Part shown: positions 15,782 to 30,033 of the stretch, in pieces | Layout of the letters: each line of letters starts with the position of its first letter | How positions within the stretch are numbered: position 1 is the stretch's first letter | Assembly (NCBI GenBank): GCA_013396915.1 | Contig: VWZL01000877.1 | Span: 562,995-626,994, forward strand | DNA length: 64,000 nucleotides | Direction: 5' to 3' | Source: Stercorarius parasiticus | Lineage: Eukaryota > Chordata > Aves > Charadriiformes > Stercorariidae | Made by a program: the position numbers and the translations under genes | The notes under the pieces: generated by a model | The model's input: the letters and a program-made list of their open reading frames with translations, nothing else | Databases searched by the model: none | What the model was told of the DNA's origin: nothing

Positions 15782-16524
15782 AAAATGGACCCAGGTGCCC
15801 CGTTGTGAGGCAGAAACTGCTGCTGAGCACTAGCTTTGTGATGGGTTTTAACAGGAGGGAGAAAGCACCTGAGGTCAGACTGGGCCCCATGATATTACCA
15901 CTGATACTGCCGCGATACAGTCAGTAGAAAAGCAGTGAGAGGACCGAGATTTCGTTGCAGCTTTCCCTGTCAGATCCTTGCCCCAAGCCCCACTCCATCC
16001 CTGCCATCCAGCCACCCACGCAGAGCTCCACCGCAGTGGGCAGCAGCAGCACAAGCACACAAGACTGATCTTCGCTGCCTCTTAATTGCCACCAGCTGAT
16101 ACCTACCCCCTTTGATGTTAAAAGACCTCTGGCAGGGATATGCCCCAGGGATTTACACTGCTGGAAGGAAGGCAGGCAGGCATCTGCCACATCTACGCCA
16201 TTAATGCAAAGGCAGTTAGCAACGGCTTTGTGGGGATCAGCAAGAAGTGTTGACTAAGACTTGAGCCTTGTAACAGACTGTCAAAAGGAAGGGGTGTTTC
16301 TCCATTACGCTTCAAGGGCTAGTTGATCATCGTGGAAAATCCTCTGCAAAACAATACTGAGGGGTATAGAAACAGCCACTGTATGACTGCAGATAGCAGC
16401 TCAGGCTTCTTTGCAGGATCAAAGTCAGAGAAGAGATGCGTTCTCCTTAGGGTCTGTGAACATGGGAAAAATTACATTCCATATCTAATTTTGGGAGCAC
16501 ATCACCGGCTTATTATTTATTATT

Positions 16525-16630
16525 TGAGCAACCTGGTCTAGTGGGAGGTGTCCCTACCCATGGCAGGTGGGTTGGAACTAGATGATCTTTAAGGTCCCTT
16601 CCGACCTAAACCATTCTATGATCCTATGAT
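16525..16630 (+). mobile_element. CR1 LINE 3' end, plus orientation
   Basis: A short 5'-truncated CR1 tail runs TGAGCAACCTGGTCTAGTGG, GGTTGGAACTAGATGATC, AAGGTCCCTTCC and ends ATTCTATGATCCTATGAT. It lies about 740 bp from the minus-orientation copy, in a tail-inward to tail-outward inverted arrangement. It shares its 5' breakpoint region and diagnostic bases with the copy near 50.2 kb, suggesting the same subfamily. Confidence 0.93.
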
Positions 16631-18829
16631 TATCACTGGATGCTTAAACAAGACAAAGAAGGGGTTTCACCTCAGTCTCTGAAGCAGGGAAAGCTGACAG
16701 GAATACATTCCTGACGGCCGAACCGTGCAGAGTCACTTCTTACCAGGGAGACCATCTCTCTCCTGCGCTACCCATCCTCCTACCCCGCTCCCTCGCGGCC
16801 CTTGCCATGCCACCGCCAGCATTTTGTTACTACAGCAGAATAATATTAGGGCAGTGATGAAGAAAATAAACTCTCTATGATGGATGTGCCCTCATTTCAT
16901 ACGTATATTTAGTCAGCAACGTGCTACAACAAAGTTGACCTTCATCGGGACTAGATTTCACTGACCCTGGGTTTTTTTCAGGACCTCACCCCCATTACTT
17001 TGTTTTGTCTGCAGCCTCTGCAATTTCCAGCTGATAAAGCTTTCATCAATGCTCACCTTTCCCAGCAGAAGCACTCTGCAAAGCAAAATAATCAGATATG
17101 CAAGACCAAGGGACAGAGTCCTTCCTAGCAACAGAATGTACCCTTGGAAAAAATGGAGGAGCCACGGCCAAGCTCTCCCACTTGGGAACCGCCCAACAGA
17201 GCTTCTGCAGACTCAGGGACAGGTCTGGAGAACATCATTACTATTTTTTCTGCTACAAATGAGAACTGCACTACCAGCTTTATGCTTTTTGCTTGGTACA
17301 GAAGCCTGTTATGTGTTCTTCATCACTCCTAGGGCCTTTCATGTTTGTCATGTTTTCAGGACTTCATTAATGAAGAGAAGGAAGAAGGACTCACACTTCT
17401 GATTTAACTACTTAGCATTTTAATAGGGAATAAAGTGACCCACATGGAAGCTAAATGCAATTGACAGTCACAGCCATACCAGCTGTTTCTATTTTCAAAC
17501 CAATGCTTTCTGCCTTTTAATGAACCCAGACAAGCAGCGACTTCCAATAGCATCCTTTTCACCTTTCCTTTTGTTGAGCCTACCGAAGAGAGAAGCATGA
17601 AACATACCTGATTAGGGCTTTTATCTCTACTTCCCAAGCGAGGAATTAAACGCTCACTTGGAACCAGAACTCTGTGGTCCAGAGAGCAGCATCCATTCGG
17701 TTTGAGAACGCTACACCATTAATCCAAAGCAGAAGCGGGGAAAGCGCAATTGTAGCTCTGCTGGTGAGTTTATCGGGGTTAGCTACTAAGCAAGAAAAGG
17801 CTGGTATGAAAGGCATGGCCCAAGGCCCAGCTTTGTGAGACAACAATATTAGAAGCTAGGAAAATTAGAATGCCTGATAAAAAGTGGAGCCTCCAAATAC
17901 GCTTTAGCTACAGAAAAGCAGTTGTTTTTCTCCTCTCCCTTTCCTGTGAGTTAGGTCTTCCATGGGGGAAATACAACCATTCCCCCAGCTTACATCTTCC
18001 TGGAATAAGATTTACCACTGCTTCCCTACTCGTGTCTCTCCTTTGCACCAAAAAGATGGACACTGTCATGGTGTTTTTTTTTTTTTTCCTCTGCAGCAGC
18101 ATGCTGGAGCCAACGTGATTCCCTACGGCATTACTGCAGCAGGGCTGGAAACTGCCATGAGCCAGGGCTATGGCACAACATCTTCATCAGATTTTGGAAG
18201 GCCAGAGGGAAGATTAACACTTAGGGGAGCTTATTCACAGGAGAAGCTAGTAAAGTGAAATTAAACCTTCATATTCTGCAAAGAATGATGACATTGTTTT
18301 TGAGAACATTATCAAGACATGAGAAAAATCCATTTAAAAGTCAGACACTGGCATATCAGGAGCCAATCATGATAGGCAGCAAAACAATTTTTCCAAACTA
18401 GAAGAGGAAAATAAACACAGTCCACATGTTTGAAAAGTCTACATGCTAACTGCCTGCTTTTCATGTGCTTGACGGTGACTTCAGTCATACGCAGCTGTAT
18501 CCACAGCACTTGGAGAACAGGCACATCATCTTATTGTTTCAAACAGAACATGAGCAGTTTCATGTGACAAGCTCCAAGTATAAAATTAAAAAAAACCCAC
18601 CCACACCCAAACATCTTTCTAAAACTCTGAAATTATACTGCTAGTAAACGGGAATTTAATAGCAAAAGTGAATAAACAATAGCTTTAGAGGCTGGAGAAA
18701 TTACCATCATGGTGTTATCTAATCTCTCCCCAGAAGTCAAGAATTATGACTAAAGCCTTCCAACACAGATATAGCCTGAAATTCTATGTCAGAAGTATGT
18801 CCAATTGCATTTGGCAACCCTTAGTCAAG

Positions 18830-19020
18830 AGAGAGGCTGACTATAATTGGATGAATATTTGAAGTGCTTCATTATTCATGTAGGAAGGCTAGGTAAAAAG
18901 TGTTTTGTAGTCCCAAGACACTGGAGGGTGTGCGTTATTGGGTAATCACCAATTAGGAATGTTGACAGCGCTCTGCCTTTAGGATCACCCTGGCCAACAA
19001 AGCACCTGGGTGTATGTTGT
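18830..19020. promoter_or_regulatory. Candidate conserved element
   Basis: It contains GACTATAATTGGATGAAT, TTCATTATTCATG, TTATTGGGTAATCACCAATT (CCAAT-box and homeodomain cores in both directions) and GGAATGTTGACAG. The density of sites and lack of low-complexity sequence suggest constraint. Confidence 0.28.
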
Positions 19021-19959
19021 TGTGCAAAAGCACACACCCACTGCCTACTACTCAGTTTATTTAAGCAAACCTTTCACCAAAGGAAATGGAGGACACCCCG
19101 AAGGATGCGAGTTTGACAACTCAGTTGTGTTCTAAAATACTTCTTCATTCTTCCCTTTGCCCTCCAAAAATACTTTTTTTTTTTTGCTATCACTTCTGAA
19201 TAATTGATACTACTGATTTTTTAAAACAAACCTGATTTCTTCTCTGTTTTGTTGCATATGATCTACCAAATAGCAACACCCTTATTATTTGCAGTAAGGA
19301 AACGCTGACAGCAAAAGATCAGCTCACAACCACAATAATCTGGTAAAAAACATCACTATGCCATTAAGCAAATACTGCAAACAGAACAACAGAAATTAAA
19401 GATCTTCCTTTCATGCTAGTCTAAGAAAAACATACAAACATATATTAACATACGGGCGTGCAAAAGATTCAAAAAACTTCAATGTTTAAAAACTATCAGT
19501 TCTGACACACTTGCTCACAAGAACCAGAAATTCAACACTTAATTCAGCTTATGATAGTGCAGTCCAACCCTTTCAAAACCTCCCAAAACACGACTAGAAT
19601 GCACTGATGGTACAAACACTGATTGTTCTTTCTTCCCTTATTTTCTTTATCATTCTAATGCAAAAAGTTTGAAAGACAGCTTGTGTTTGGATCGAAAGCA
19701 AAGCAATTATTGTACGAGATGCCCAATAGGACATTCATACCCACAACAGAAACATTCAAAACTTTTCCTGAACGAATTGCTTGTTTCAAACATGTAAAAT
19801 ATGAAATCAATTTGTTATCAGGATGAACACATTAGTTTTTCTGCAGCTCTCATTTTCTGGCTTGTATCATATCTAGCCTGTCCTGTGGCACTGAGAGTAC
19901 TGCAGCATTTTCTCTGAAATCCCCCGAATGCCACCTCACTCTCTCCCCCCATGTATCAC

Positions 19960-20600
19960 CGAGCCGATGATGGTTTGATGAAGCATCACACGCAAGGGCC
20001 CTCGAGATAATGGATTCAATGGGACACACTTAAAAGATCATTTTTCTCTTCCGTATTGACTGCTTGCGCTGCTCTAAGACAGGAAGGGCTTTCATTTTTT
20101 ATGTAAGCTGTAAGACCCCGAGGGCCCTCTAAACTGTTTAAAGAGGGATCAATTTTCAGATGGTTAGAAGGGGCCCGGCAGACCTTCCTGCTTTGGAACA
20201 CCTTCCCCTCGGATCGCCGACAAGTTGGGGCAAACCTAAAACCAGCTCCCAGCGGAGCTGCTCTCTGGCAGGGCAGCGCTTCCTACTGTTCAGCATTTGT
20301 GGTTAGCATTCGCACAGAACTGTAATTTATAGTACGCATACAGGCAACAAAATAAAGGGGGGGGNAAAATAATCACTACTGCCGATTGGAGATAAACAGC
20401 AAGAGAGCTGCTAAGCAAAGCAGTCCTTGGCACTGGTGTAGCGGCAGGAAACCATTACCCCGTGACAAGGGTTTAATACACTGACATTGCTGCAATTACA
20501 TCCAGGCAACCTAACAAAACAAATTCATTGTATGGGAGAAAATATTTCCAATTCAACATTGCAACATTTATTTTTTAATTACAGCACAAAGAAGACTTTT
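19960..20600. promoter_or_regulatory. Candidate conserved element pair with one ambiguous base
   Basis: The block contains GGGCCC-centred inverted motifs (AAGGGCCCTCGAG and CCGAGGGCCCTCT about 110 bp apart), AAACTGTTTAAAGAGGGATC, and further on TTGCTGCAATTACATCC and TTTTTTAATTACAG. A single N follows a G8 run at 20365. The look is of conserved non-coding sequence; no frame or RNA is evident. Confidence 0.25.
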
Positions 20601-23600
20601 GGGGTGTGGAAGGACATAATCCATCATTTGCTCTGAAGTGACACACTTATGGCAAATGCCGTGCATTATAACTTTCTATGCCACAATAAGTAACTACAAG
20701 CAATTTCTTAGGCAAGGAATGCAAAGGGCTTGGGTGTGGGCCTGGGAGATGCTGCTTATCCCTTCATCTCCCTCCTCCCCTGTCAGCAGGAGCCGAAGGC
20801 AAGCCACATGTTGCTGCACTGGGGACTTCAGTCACTCCTGTTCCACATGTGCATCACGCAGCCCGTGACAGATCTCTACCTGTAACGCACCTCCTATGGA
20901 AAGAGTTTTTACCGTTCAAAGACAGCCTGTGCGAGAACACAAACGCAATTTTTAATTAAGAGGAATGGGATTTTGAAAGGTCTCTTAAAGAACAATTATG
21001 TCTACCATTTGACTGACAGGCATGCCACATTTTAACATGAAAACCCCACTGGGGTTTAAGGGATAGAATTAATCTTTACCTTTATAAATTGATGAACTAC
21101 TGAGGTATATCCCATTGCATTTAATACTGCTATGCTCAACCACCTCATCTTAAGGAAAAAAAAAAACCCAACCTATAGTCTTTCTGTTACTTTCCCTTTC
21201 TATACTTTCCCCTTTCACCTTTTTAATCCTTCACAAACAGAAAGTTAATGCTCTCCTTCACCGAGTGCCTGTTCTGCAAAATGCAGCAGTGTGTAGAAAT
21301 ATGAAAGATAGGTCTTCAGTAATTAGCTTGGGTACCAGATGCAGCACAGCTGAGTTAGCTGGAAGCAGGATAAACGAGTCCAGGTGGAGCACGGCGCTAT
21401 ATTGCTTTGAGCATCTGAGCTGGCCCAAGTGTCTACACGCAGAGCCCTGCGCTGCAGGAGGACTGGGTGGGAAGGTGACAGTGAGACCACTGCTTTCCTA
21501 AAGGCACACCCCTACAAAGTATGCGACAAGAAGTAGCTGCAAGCTCAGCTTAAATGCCTTCAAACTGTCACAGGAGTCCTCGGTTCTCTAAAGCAGGCAG
21601 AAAGTGCTTAGAAAATTGTCCAAATGAGGTGGAGACAGAACTGTGCTGGAAGAGTCCTCCAGATGGAAGCTAATGTATACATAACAGCTGGAAATACTTT
21701 ATTTGATTACTGGTTCAAAGACTTAATGAAAGAGATCAATATCAACAAGTCTCAGAGCATCCTTTCAACTGATGTCACTAACAATGAAAGCATCATCTGA
21801 GATATCTACAAAATATGCTGGCTGCTCAACTACTTAAAGGAAGCTCACCACTAACAGGAGACAGAAAACAAAGGATGTGTGGGGAGAAAGGGACAAGAAG
21901 CAAGCAAAGTGCCTTAATCTGGTCAGGTAAAGATCACTTGTGACCTTTGTGAGCTCGGACTCCTTCCAACAGAGATAGAAAAGTGTAGATGAAAAAGAAG
22001 TGAAAACAAAGCAATCAGGGAATTCAGATGACTGAAGTAGGATCGATGCTCAGAGCAGAATGGGGACAGAAAAAAAAAAAAGGTACTGAAGGGCAGGAGT
22101 CAAAAAGTAGCAACATCCCGAGAGCAGTAGACTAAGGGGAAAGAAAGATTGAGAAGAAATTACAAAGCAGAAATAACGCTTGCCAGATTACAGTTGTCTG
22201 GTTATGACATGACCACATTTGAATAAACAGCAAACCAGTTAAGTTAGAGGACACGTCCACATAACAGGAACTGGTGACGTTCCCCTGGCCAGCACAGCAT
22301 TTATGTGTTATTTGCATTAAAACGAGTGCAGATAACCATTGGGTCCTAAACAGTTTTCACCAGTTCCTGTGCAACTTCTACAAATAGATCCCCAAATGGC
22401 AAACAGACTTGTATACGTGAAACCCAGCCAGAAGGTTGATCATTACCAGAAAGTAGTAAGCCAGAAATTGGAATCTATATCCTAAAGCTCCAAACACACC
22501 CAAGAGGTGGCTGGGTATTGACGGTAAAACTGGAAGCCAAATGTTTACTTCTGCAATTACATACGTATTAGATGCCAATTTGCTTAGAAACTACATTGCA
22601 ATTTATGAAAGACCAATGAAGTGCAAACTGTTTATGTGGGAACAGGATGAGAACCCAGTGCTAACACACAGAGGTTCCTGAGTGCAAGGACTGAGTACAG
22701 CAAAAGGCAAAACAAACCACTGAACCTGAGGACCACGGCTCAAATCTGGAGCCTACCAGAAGTGACCAATAAGCAGAATACTTCAGTGCCACCTCAGTTT
22801 CTAAGGGGCTTTTCCTTGTCAGACCAGCAAGACCCATAGACTCAGCACTCCTTTTTCCCTCTCCCCGAGTATTTTCATGGTCAGTTAGAATGAGAAATAC
22901 TGCTTGGGTGCCTTCAGCCTGGTTTATGAAGCCACCCTACTGGGTAGAAAAGTGCTAACGCTACAACAACAAACTGTTTCTCACTAACAAATTTTCATCC
23001 ACGGAGCCAGTATCAAGCAGCCTTTGCAATGAAAGGATTTCTCAGAGCACAGACCCTTCAACTAGTTATTGACAACCTCCCCTCTCCCTGACTTACAGGT
23101 TGATCCAACCCATACAACCTCAAACGAGCCTACTGGGAAAGGGATCTATGAGCCATACTGACAATACAGATATAGATTTTCTTCTTTCCTCTCAAGAAAA
23201 ATGTTTGTTACTGCAGAGGACTACTAGCCTCAGAAATAAGGAGCTGAAGCCGTTAGCTTTGTAACACTCCTGAATGTAGAAATTTATTCCCCTGAATATC
23301 TCCGTCCCCACTGTCGTAGCCATGCAGCCATAGTTAAGCACAGCGTGAATCCCTGCCACAGCAAGTCTGCACATCTACTTTCTCTGCGTCTGTGTATGTG
23401 CAAAGAGTACTCTAACAACCCCACTATCTTGATTTTGCTGTCGTTTCACACACTTGAGAGCAAAAGCATTGACCAAGTAGAGAACACTGGTTTTTATCCT
23501 CCAAATAAATACTACACAAAACCACTTCTACTGACACTTAGAACAGGAAGACATCAACTCCGTGGCCCCTTTCAGTGATGACTCACCACCAGCTACTGAC

Positions 23601-24199
23601 CACATGATGTGAGAACCTGCTAATCTGATCGTGCTATTTCTTTCACCTAGTCACCAGCCACAAGCAACAGCAACAACTCGCTGACCTTGCATGTTAGACA
23701 TCTTACAGGACTAAGATTCAGAAAATACTCACTTCTACTGAGGCGACAGTGATGGCTGACCTGTGGTGATCATTAATTGAGGCAAAATTAGGTCAATATA
23801 TACCCTAAATTCAATAGACATACCTAGAGATACAATTAATCTTGGTTCAGCCAGGACCAGAAAATACCCCTCTGAGCTCTTTATTGACAGAAGTGTGTTA
23901 CAGAAGATTTCTCTTTACAACAGCAGTTGTGCAAATCCTCTGAATTTCTTGAAATAGGCACGAAGTATACTATGATTCACAGTTCTGTTTCTATTTTTCA
24001 CCCAAGTTTCTATATGTGGTTACACCAACCAAAACAACTGTACTGCCTAACTGTATTGAGTCTGGTCCTCATGATTCAACATTTCATTTTTTACTAATAC
24101 ATGTTACTGATGATACCAACATCATCAACTGTTCTTATCTCAGTTACTGGCATCTATAAATATTTACGCTTCGAGATAGTAATCTTTTACACTTTCAAT

Positions 24200-24370
24200 C
24201 ATCATCCCAAAGCACTTTACAAATTGCTTTTTTGTTAACCTTGGTAGGAAGCAACAAAAACTCAAAGTCAAATCAGTTATCTCAGGTTACAGAGTGGGTC
24301 AGTGAGAGTGTCAATGTATTTCCCTATCCCAAGCCCTCTCCTTCCCTTGCCACATGACCACGCAGCAATC
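24200..24370 (-). repeat. Ancient MIR-like SINE remnant, antisense to plus strand
   Basis: The plus strand contains CCCAAAGCACTTTACAAATT, then a degraded GGTAGGAAG, AACTCAAAGTCAAATCAG, GGTTACAGAGTGGGTCAGTG and CCCTATCCCAAGCCCTCTCC. This order of motifs (the 'aagcactttacaaa', 'actgaggcac', 'ggtcacacag', 'agtcagtgg' series) matches the reverse complement of MIR/core-SINE elements with their L2-type tail. It is strongly diverged and no polymerase III boxes are intact. A diverged L2 fragment is the alternative. Confidence 0.5.
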
Positions 24371-27300
24371 AAATGATGAAATGTAGAAGGTGAATAACTA
24401 GATGAGCAAGCCAGGATAGGTAGCGAAGATTAAACTGAGCCTCTGCCAACTTCTTCTGCCCTATTCTCCCCCTGCCAGGAATGTTACAAAATATTAAAAA
24501 TCTGCAATCTGGACCATTCATGCTAACACAGCAGCCTGAGCTAGCGTATAGCAATACCGAAAACTCTCAAGGAAGCTTGCTCTTTACAACTTGCAACACA
24601 ACGTTTGTTCTCAAAAAGTGCAAGCCTACTATAATCTGCTACTGTAGTGTCACAGTGATTTAAGAGCTACCACCTCATCAGGCTTTGATGTTGCTACTCT
24701 AGAAAGATCACCAAATACCTGCACAGATAGAGATGTGCCTTTCAGGAAGACAAATCCAGATAAGGAGAGTGGAAATAAAGACGTAGTAACATCCACTCTG
24801 ACAGTATATTCTTAAAAAAATAAATAAATCCCCAAATGCTCATTAGTTGGAAAACTTTGGATTTATTTCTTTAAGCCATTAGCATCACTTACAGCAGTTT
24901 CAGAAGTACTATCCAAGGTGAGCAGGAAACATGTGACGGGGCTGCTCTCGTGGAGGTGTTACACAGGGAGATCTACGCAAAGTGGAGAACATCCCCCCAC
25001 CACAATAGATCTCCTACCAAACCAGAAGTCTCCAGCATGGTGTTGCAACCTGCAGGAGTCTGAATTAAGGGCCACGTTGGTGTCTTATTTTGGAACCGGA
25101 GACAAGTCTACAGACAACAAACTGCCAAAGCCCTGAAACAGGTAAACAGTGCTAACCTGCCTAATTTATAGCATGTCCTTGGAGGTCCACCTACATAACC
25201 TATGAAGGGTAAGTCTTGCTCACAAACTGTCAAAAAAGGACAAGGACAGCTTGGGCATTCTCCTAACTAATTCTGTGCTCTGATGCAGAAGAAACCCTTA
25301 CCAACAAAAAAAAAAAATTGCCAGTGTCCTAACTGGATCCAAGTGTGTGAAATTTAATTTCCCTGAGGGCTGAGAGTGAAGATTGGGTAAGAAAACTGGG
25401 ACATGAATGGATTGGTACATATGAAAACCTGAAACAGCCCTGGGCAGAAATTTGGAAGTATTGTGAAATACCATATAAGAAGAATCCATCTTCATATGCA
25501 GGGAGTAACTCAAGATGGTAGATGTAGCAACACAAACAGATATCCTGAAAGGTTCTACAAAGAAATCTATATAAGGTTTTTAATGAAATCTTCCTATTCT
25601 GTGGTGGGAATACAGGATGTGGCAATCCAGTGCCATGGTGTTATGCAAATATTTGTACCAGATGACTTGGACAGAAGTAATTAAAAGTCCAGATGCTTTG
25701 AACCTATGAGATAGACAACACTGCTGATATTGCTGATATCCGAGATACCAGACAGCTGATGCTCATATGATCAAAGTTAAACGTCTTCCCATTTAGTTCT
25801 GATAGTCAGTTGAGGTTGTCTTAGCCGGTGCACAATAACTTTTGGTAGATACCATGCAGACAGCATTAAGGCTGAGAGATGTAGGAATGTTGACTCCAAG
25901 CAAAGGGTTTGATCCTACTGCAAGATGATAATGCACTGAAAGAAGGCGAGTAGGCTGCTTGGGTTCAAATATCAGAACTAACAGGCCTGTGCTTCCTCTA
26001 CTCATATTAATAAATCCTAAAACCTCAACCCATTTCCCTCGGACTCTCTGGTGACCACAGGGAACAATGGGACAGCATGCATGTGCCTTGGCTCTCAGGT
26101 GAAAAAGGCTCTTTTAGCAGACCCTCACCTTGTATCCATCTTCCCTGGAATAAAAAATTGGAGGTTTTTTCCTGGTCAGTGGAAAGCAGACCTTTTTTTT
26201 TTTTTTAAATCTTCACGTGCAAAACCAAAATAAAAAAAAATAATTATCACACCCAAATCTTTAACAGATAACTCTGTGTTGCCAAGTATTATCCTGCAGA
26301 TCTGGTAACTTCAAGTAACCCAAAAGTTGTTGAGAAGAGGAGGGCGTGATCTAGTTCGAAACAGAAGAAATTCCAAAACCATAAGACTCCTCACAGAATA
26401 GAAACAGTTTGGTCCATTCACATGGACATATGAATAACCATCAGTCGACAACTCAAAAACAGGAGCAACAATCTGTATATGGGTGAATACATCAAGGTCT
26501 ACAGTCTTGGTGGAGAGAGCTGCACAAAAGGACACCTGCCCCCTCCTCAGGCATTTAAAGAAAATTACTATTTCTTTCAGCAGACTGACCTTACATTAGG
26601 TCTTCTTGGTAGAGATACTGATTCAAATTGCCTCTTTTTGAAGCCTAAGTCTGGCAAACTGTATTATTCAGGTGCATGAGATCATGTCTGAGGCATGGTC
26701 TCGCTGGCTTGGGAGAACCTGAAGCCTCTTGATGAGATAAAACAGTCATCTGGGATCTTTCTTGTGAAAACAGTAGGTTCTCCCTGGTCTGGAATATGAC
26801 TGGGCTCCTTTGAATTCTATGCTGCTGGCTTTTTAAATGAACTCTGCGGGTTTTTTTAGCATTATTTTAGCTTCAGAATTTAAAATTCTAGGATTACTCA
26901 ATTCAAACCATCTGTTAGATAAGCTGCCTGTCTGTTGGATTGCTCCACTGTATCAATCTTTGGCCAAAACACTGATAGGCTTTGATTCCTTGGGTTCTTC
27001 AATCACAAGAGCATTTGACAGAAGCCCTCAATGGCCCTTCCATAGCAAGGGGCAGGAACCCAGCATCAGTAGCAAGATGCTTTTAGAGTCTCACCTGGGT
27101 TTCTTTGGAGGAATAAATGGGTAACTGTCAGTAGACGTATTACATAAAGTCACAAACCAGTTTGAGGGATCTAACAAAAAAAATACGGAAAATGAACCCT
27201 GCAAGCTACAAGTTTTTACCTGACATCATTTAAGAAACCCTTTTTAAACTACTCTTTCCAATTCCTACTCTACTGTCCAAGAAGGAGAAAATAGAAAGGC

Positions 27301-27909
27301 ATAAGATGAGACACTACTGAACCCAAAAGGAGAAAGAAAAATACACTTGCTCCAATGCAGCGACTGTTCTACCAGGATAGGTCTCCTTCACACCAGCAAG
27401 TCACAGTGACTGGTTTGGATATCACCCTTTCAATCTCTCAAAGAAAGATGACTCTGGTACCTGGCCCACAGATGAAAGGTTCATTTTAGGCTTCTGGCCC
27501 TTAGACTACATGTAATACGAGTCAGAAGCCTAATGACTTTCATGTCTCAACCTGTTAGATGCTGGAGCCTGCAACCTATGCCTTGACTCATCCCTGGAGC
27601 AGTGCTCTTCCAGGCAAGATAATCAAGACCTTATTTTTCATACACAATACTTCATATGACAGTAAGCCTCAGGAGGCTTCAACTGGCCCAAAGATATTTA
27701 TGAGACCCTGCTTTGGGTTTTGGTCTCATTCACACATGTGATATTGGTAGAAAAAGAGAACTAACAAGCAATGTTGGTCAAAACCTTGGATTACTAACAC
27801 TAACAAAGTTAGACTGTAGATATAGACTGACTGGGTCAGTCTCCAATGCACAATTTGTATTAAGGTCCAAATATTACCGGAGAATTTGTACCCAGCACTG
27901 ACTCTATGT

Positions 27910-27942
27910 ATAAATATAGATACATATATACACACACACCCC
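27910..27942 (+). repeat. AT/AC-rich microsatellite
   Basis: Alternating ATATAGATACATATATA then CACACACACC; short and imperfect. Confidence 0.8.
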
Positions 27943-29832
27943 TCCATTGGAAAAAAAAAAGTTAAGGTAAATCTCACAGACAAAACCCAAACAACTATAC
28001 TGTGATAGCCAGCTTATTGCTTCATGCCATTGTCTTGACATCCAAACAAGTTTAGTAATTGCTCTTTTGAAGCTGCTAATGTTAAAAAAAAAAAAATCAA
28101 GTTCTGGAAGTGGCTGGGAATTCCAGGTTCTAACAGCTACGCTGGAAATATTCACTCATCAAGGGGTTCAAAAGACACTTACTGTCAGAACTGAAACACA
28201 AACGCATGTCAGAATGACTTGAAACAGAATGACTATAACTCAGAGTTTGGGTTTTCTTTAAATTATGTTTGAAGAGCTTTAAAATGTTTAATTTATTAAA
28301 CCGGCTTTGATACTACAGTCATAGCTTCCACTTTCAAGTGCTACAATGGCTCAATTGAACACAGAATACATTAAGCCTAAATTCCACTGACACCATACAC
28401 ACTTATGAAAGACATTTTAGTGTTTCTTCACTTAAAGTAATATGCTGTCCCTGTGAACCTTACATTCTGCACACACAACAGTTTCAGACACCATCACTAC
28501 TCCAGCTACTGAAAAAACCCTAAGTAATCCCAACTCCTATAAGCTGAACACATGCAGGTCCAAAACAAAGTTCCCCAAAATGATCGATTTGGTTTTCGAA
28601 GAACGAGTTTTTCCAGACATTGCTTCAATCTCTCCTTGCAGGCCTGCGCTTTGGCATGGCTTCTGTTACTTCCCTCTGCCTGGCTTTCCTTGAGGAGGCT
28701 GTCATAAGAAAGGCCATGTGCCCAGCTGTTTCTCTTTCATACGCCTTTATTTACTGTTCTCTTCCTCTAGCACTGTCAGCTCTTAGTGTTACAAGCACCA
28801 CGCCTGTCCCACCTACAACTATCTAGGCAACACTGCCGGGGCAGTAGTGCCAGTGAAACCCATGCTTACAACAACACCACATTTCATGAAGAGTGCCTTG
28901 TACCCTTCAGTAAGGCAACTCAGAGTTGTGGGATCAAGAAACTCAAAACCTCCCCCCTCAAATGCTGGAAAGACCACGAAGGTAACACCGCCTTCCCTCT
29001 AGAGCAGGATCAGGCAGTGAAGGACAAGGTATAGACCAATACTGTGAACACAATCAACATCTGCTAACTGATAAACCAACTCTTAGAATAACAATATCCC
29101 TACGGTGTTTATCTGCCGTCACCACCATGTAGTATCCACACATGCTGCGTTCAATGCACTGTTGTTCCCTTAAAGCTGCACTCTTATTTCATCTACTCTA
29201 CATACACCACTTGCTCATGCATGCATGCAATTTTCTAACTGCTTAAGACCAGTAAGCTACCACAGTCATGTGGTATGTTTCTAATGTTTCATTTAGAAGG
29301 TACATGAGAGAGAAGTGTTGGTTGGGTTTTCTGAAAAGTCCTAAGATTCTATAGAAAGTATTCAGTTAATGCTATCTTATATTTTGTTACATACCACCTT
29401 GCTTTTACCTCAAGTGACACACCGAGATTACATGTTGATACTACAGGAGAGAGGTTACCGCTCCAAAAGAAACAAAACAAATATCTTAACACCCCCACCT
29501 TTGGACTTAAATGCAGTATCGCTACAGTTTTTCAATGTAATAAACCACAGAATGGGTGCCCTGGCATAAACCCAGAATTCTAGGAGGTAGAAAACCATTG
29601 ACTTGGTTCTAGTACACACACGTAGGGATTTGCAGGAGTGCCATTTGTCTGAAACATAGTGGAGCAGGGAAAGAGAAGTCAGTCTCTAACCTCCTTCGAA
29701 CAAAGAAACCTAATTTAATTTTGAAACAAAAGAAACTAAACTTATCATTCTAAGACAGCCCCAGGACGTCCAAGCATGAAATGGAAGAAAAAGGAGTTGC
29801 CAAAGACATGCAGAACAAGCTTTTTAAAGTTA

Positions 29833-30033
<201 letters not shown>

